From assembly GCA_023424865.1 (NCBI GenBank), contig JAFADM010000048.1, positions 1-8,682 on the forward strand: a stretch of DNA of 8,682 bases, written 5' to 3'. Numbering within the stretch: position 1 is the stretch's first letter; each line of letters opens with the position of its first letter. Below the pieces are notes generated by a model. It was not told where the DNA came from and searched no databases. It saw only the letters and a list, made by a program, of their open reading frames with translations. The position numbers and the translations under genes are program-made. This DNA comes from Bacillota bacterium. GTDB lineage: Bacteria; Bacillota_A; Clostridia; DSM-8532. Below, piece by piece: positions 6,456 to 8,682 of the stretch.

Positions 6456-8408
6456 TTAATAGCCCGCGGTAAGCGCCGCCCAGTCCTCGGGATACTTTTC
6501 CTTCAGCAGGGCGTCTATCTGTGCAACGCTATCATCGGTTAATCCGTTGGCATCCGCAAACTCCACCACCTTCTGATAGTAGTCATCAAACTCGGCGTCG
6601 GTCTTGGCAGCCAGAACCCTTGTCAGAAGCGGTTCGAAGCCTGTTCCTCTGACATCCCAGAATTGCTTTAATTTATCAATTTCATTTGTGTAGCTCCAGA
6701 TATTTGGCGTCTTCATAACATTTTCCTTGGAGTAGATCTGCTGATCCAAAAGGCCGGACTGGAAAAAGGTTGATGCTGTCTCAGGATTTCTTACGGCTTT
6801 GGTTAGATCATACACATATTTTGGATTGCGGATTCCTCCCTGGAGGATTCCGATTTCAAGGGCGGGCCATGCCTTGAAGGCGCCTAAATTGTATTTTGTA
6901 TCCGCATCGTTTTGCACCCCGTAAACCATAAAATCCTCAAGCTCTTTATTTGTAAATTTCCTTGTTCCGTCGGACTCTTCAAAAAGCCCTGCGGATCGGG
7001 GGCCCCACATTAAGAGATTGCAGCCTGCTTCGGTGTACATAAGATCCAGAAAGTTGAGGATACGGGGCAGCTCCTCCTCTTTCACAGCATCTTTGAAAAT
7101 GCTGATACCCTTGCCCACAAGGTCTGTTTCTTCCTTTACATTAAGGGCAAGGGAGGTGTTCTGAGGGATGTCAAAGTAAACCTTGCGGTACTGGTAGGGC
7201 TTGTTCATGGCCTTGAGCTTGGAAGCGTCGGGCTGGTTCCAGGCATAGGAAACGGCATATTCGCCGTTGTCCAGCTTGTTTCGGAATATTTCATTGTTTT
7301 CAATGAGGGAGGCCTCACTGGCTACACCGTCGCGGACAAACTTATTATAGGCCAATAAATCGTCCTTGAAAAAAGACTCCTTGAAAAGCAGCTTCATTTT
7401 TTTCTCTGCCACATTAAAATAGGTAAAATAATTGACATTGGGAAGGCCGTTAATGCCGGTGTTGAGAGAAGATAAAAGCGCCCAGTTGTCCTGGCCGGAA
7501 AAAGCGTAGGTTGTATAGACAGGCTTTCCGTCCTCGGTAATTTTATTGGCGTCGATGACCTCCTTTATCCTGTAGAAAAAGGCCAACGCTTCTTCCTTGC
7601 TTGTTACCGGCACATCGTAAATATCCTCCCGGGTAAAGGTTCCGTTTTTAACATAGAGCTCTTGAATCTCAGCCTGAGTCTTCGCCTCGGGATAGGCCAG
7701 CTTGAGAATGTCGTCCCTTACATAGAGTTGGGTGTTAATCCCAAGCCTATCCTGAGGAACAGCGACAAATTTATACCTCTCCAGATCCAGATCAGGGTAA
7801 AGGAGCTGCATGTTTGTAACCGTATTTTCAAGAAAATCCACACTGTATATTTTTCCGGAATTGTTATAGCCCGACACAGCCTGACGGGGCGCTATTTTCT
7901 GCATCATGGCATAATAATGGGGGGCGTACTTGGGTAAAAGCTCCGATAAATCATAGAGCTTGCCCGATTCAATCAGATCCTTGTTCATAACATGAACACC
8001 AAGGGCCGGCCAGTCGTTGGTAGCCGCCAGAATGGCAAGCTTGGAGGACAGATCCTGGCCGCCGTTGTCAAAAGAGTTGGCGTCGTCGAATTCAATTCCG
8101 AAAAGCCTTTTAATTTCAGGCGTCAGAACATCGTCGGACGCGCTATAGCGGTTTGCGCTGCCCGTACCGTGTCCAAACCAGACGCTTAGCTTCAAGCCGC
8201 TCCCCGTCCAGTCCGGCAAATCCGAGGTGTCGCTGACCGTGTCATAAAGAGCGGTTAACTCGGCAGAGATGTCACCCCCGCTTCCCGCCGACTGTGAAGG
8301 CGACGAAGTTGCCTGAGCGCCTCCCTCTTCAGCGCTGTTTCCGCAGCCCTGAAGCATGCCGAGGGAAAGGAAAAGCGCCAGCGTTAATGCAAGCATTTTC
8401 TTTACCAT
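6456..8408 (-). CDS. ABC transporter sugar-binding lipoprotein, LplA/YtcQ-like
   Basis: This is a 650-residue extracellular solute-binding protein. A lipoprotein signal peptide occupies residues 1-21 (MVKK, then a hydrophobic core) with lipobox LQGC and Cys22 as the lipidated residue. A Ser/Gly/Ala/Gln-rich tether covers about 23-48. The mature domain starts near LKLSVWFGHG (72-81). The pattern RLFGIEFDDANSF...LSSKLAILAATNDWP is typical of large family-1 binding proteins paired with LplB/LplC permeases in Clostridia and Paenibacillus. It captures the substrate outside the cell and hands it to the permeases. A perfect AGGAGG (8416-8421) lies seven bases before the ATG, supporting this start. 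The permease gene ends 86 bp upstream, and the GH129-like hydrolase follows 76 bp downstream, pointing to an alpha-GalNAc-containing ligand. It is longer than the roughly 450-560 residues common in the family. The ligand cannot be read from the sequence. Confidence 0.9.
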   Translation of the reverse strand: MVKKMLALTLALFLSLGMLQGCGNSAEEGGAQATSSPSQSAGSGGDISAELTALYDTVSDTSDLPDWTGSGLKLSVWFGHGTGSANRYSASDDVLTPEIKRLFGIEFDDANSFDNGGQDLSSKLAILAATNDWPALGVHVMNKDLIESGKLYDLSELLPKYAPHYYAMMQKIAPRQAVSGYNNSGKIYSVDFLENTVTNMQLLYPDLDLERYKFVAVPQDRLGINTQLYVRDDILKLAYPEAKTQAEIQELYVKNGTFTREDIYDVPVTSKEEALAFFYRIKEVIDANKITEDGKPVYTTYAFSGQDNWALLSSLNTGINGLPNVNYFTYFNVAEKKMKLLFKESFFKDDLLAYNKFVRDGVASEASLIENNEIFRNKLDNGEYAVSYAWNQPDASKLKAMNKPYQYRKVYFDIPQNTSLALNVKEETDLVGKGISIFKDAVKEEELPRILNFLDLMYTEAGCNLLMWGPRSAGLFEESDGTRKFTNKELEDFMVYGVQNDADTKYNLGAFKAWPALEIGILQGGIRNPKYVYDLTKAVRNPETASTFFQSGLLDQQIYSKENVMKTPNIWSYTNEIDKLKQFWDVRGTGFEPLLTRVLAAKTDAEFDDYYQKVVEFADANGLTDDSVAQIDALLKEKYPEDWAALTAGY

Positions 8409-8494
8409 AGATAGACCTCCTGAAGTATTATATTTCCTTGCGCCTAAGCGGCATTTTCCGCCCTTAACGCATTAGGTTCAATTGAATCGGGGTG
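8409..8494 (-). other. permease to binding-protein spacer with ribosome-binding site and weak hairpin
   Basis: The 86-bp spacer contains AGGAGG (8416-8421) for the binding-protein gene. A weak possible stem lies around GCGG/CCGC at about 8449-8462, within a larger CCTAA/TTAGG pairing. Neither is strong enough to call a terminator, and no promoter was recognised. The genes are probably co-transcribed. Confidence 0.5.
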
Positions 8495-8682
8495 CTATTC
8501 CTTCACGCCTCCGATAAGAAGCCCCTTGATAAAATATTTTTGAAGGAAAGGATACACGGCGAGTATAGGCACCGTACTGATGATAATCTGTGCATTTCGG
8601 AGCCCCTCCGAGGTAGCGGGTGTCTGCTGGGGGATTTTCCCCTCCATCACTGCCTGCTGAAGCAAGGCAAAAAGCCTGCTCT
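8495..8682 (-). CDS. carbohydrate ABC transporter permease, LplC/YtcP-like, C-terminal part
   Basis: Only the last 61 residues lie in the window; the start is beyond the right edge. Reading the minus strand from 8680 gives a soluble loop (SRLFALLQQAVMEGKIPQQ), then SEGLRNAQIIISTVPILAVY (the last transmembrane helix) and YPFLQKYFIKGLLIGGVKE before the stop (TAG, 8495-8497). The ending YPFLQKYF-KG-IG--K is characteristic of MetI-like sugar permeases of the LplC/YtcP type. In such operons a second permease (LplB type) normally sits just upstream, here outside the window. The ATPase is often a shared MsmK-type subunit encoded elsewhere. The domain call is secure; the sugar is inferred from the neighbours. 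Confidence 0.92.
   Translation of the reverse strand, partial: SRLFALLQQAVMEGKIPQQTPATSEGLRNAQIIISTVPILAVYPFLQKYFIKGLLIGGVKE

Overview
The window looks like a chromosomal segment of a Bacillota, probably Clostridia, bacterium. Three things suggest this: a lipoprotein sugar-binding protein with an LplC/YtcP-type permease, a DUF4143-family ATPase relic, and a TIR-transmembrane-propeller protein of a kind common in Lachnospiraceae and Ruminococcaceae relatives. Base composition is moderate (close to half G+C by eye). The species cannot be named from the sequence. Apart from the relic at the left edge, every gene is on the minus strand, so the window is best read from right to left.

Right half (8682 down to about 3788): a sugar uptake and cleavage operon. 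It holds the C-terminal end of an ABC permease (8495-8682, cut by the window edge), a 650-residue lipoprotein solute-binding protein (6456-8408), and an 846-residue cytoplasmic glycoside hydrolase (3839-6379). The hydrolase resembles the GH101/GH129 alpha-N-acetylgalactosaminidase group. A candidate Asp/Glu catalytic pair lies 43 residues apart, as in the GH129 enzyme NagBb. The reading is import of a small alpha-GalNAc-containing glycan or glycopeptide followed by intracellular hydrolysis. A strong three-tier stem-loop separates the binding-protein and hydrolase genes, and a clear Rho-independent terminator ends the operon at 3788-3829.

Middle left (3649 down to 635): a separate transcription unit encoding a 1004-residue protein. 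It has an N-terminal TIR domain with an intact candidate catalytic Glu, one transmembrane helix, and a long C-terminal WD40/beta-propeller-like region. Charge distribution places TIR in the cytoplasm and the propeller outside. This is the most unusual gene here: a single-pass sensor laid out like a Toll-like receptor with the domain order reversed. It contains a 12-nt tandem repeat encoding Asn-x-Thr units, and its short leader is full of inverted repeats.

Left edge (1-579, plus strand): a decayed AAA ATPase/DUF4143 gene whose middle has been deleted, leaving the C-terminal tail in another frame. It converges on the TIR gene across a 55-bp spacer packed with inverted repeats. No RNA genes, CRISPR arrays or insertion sequences were seen.
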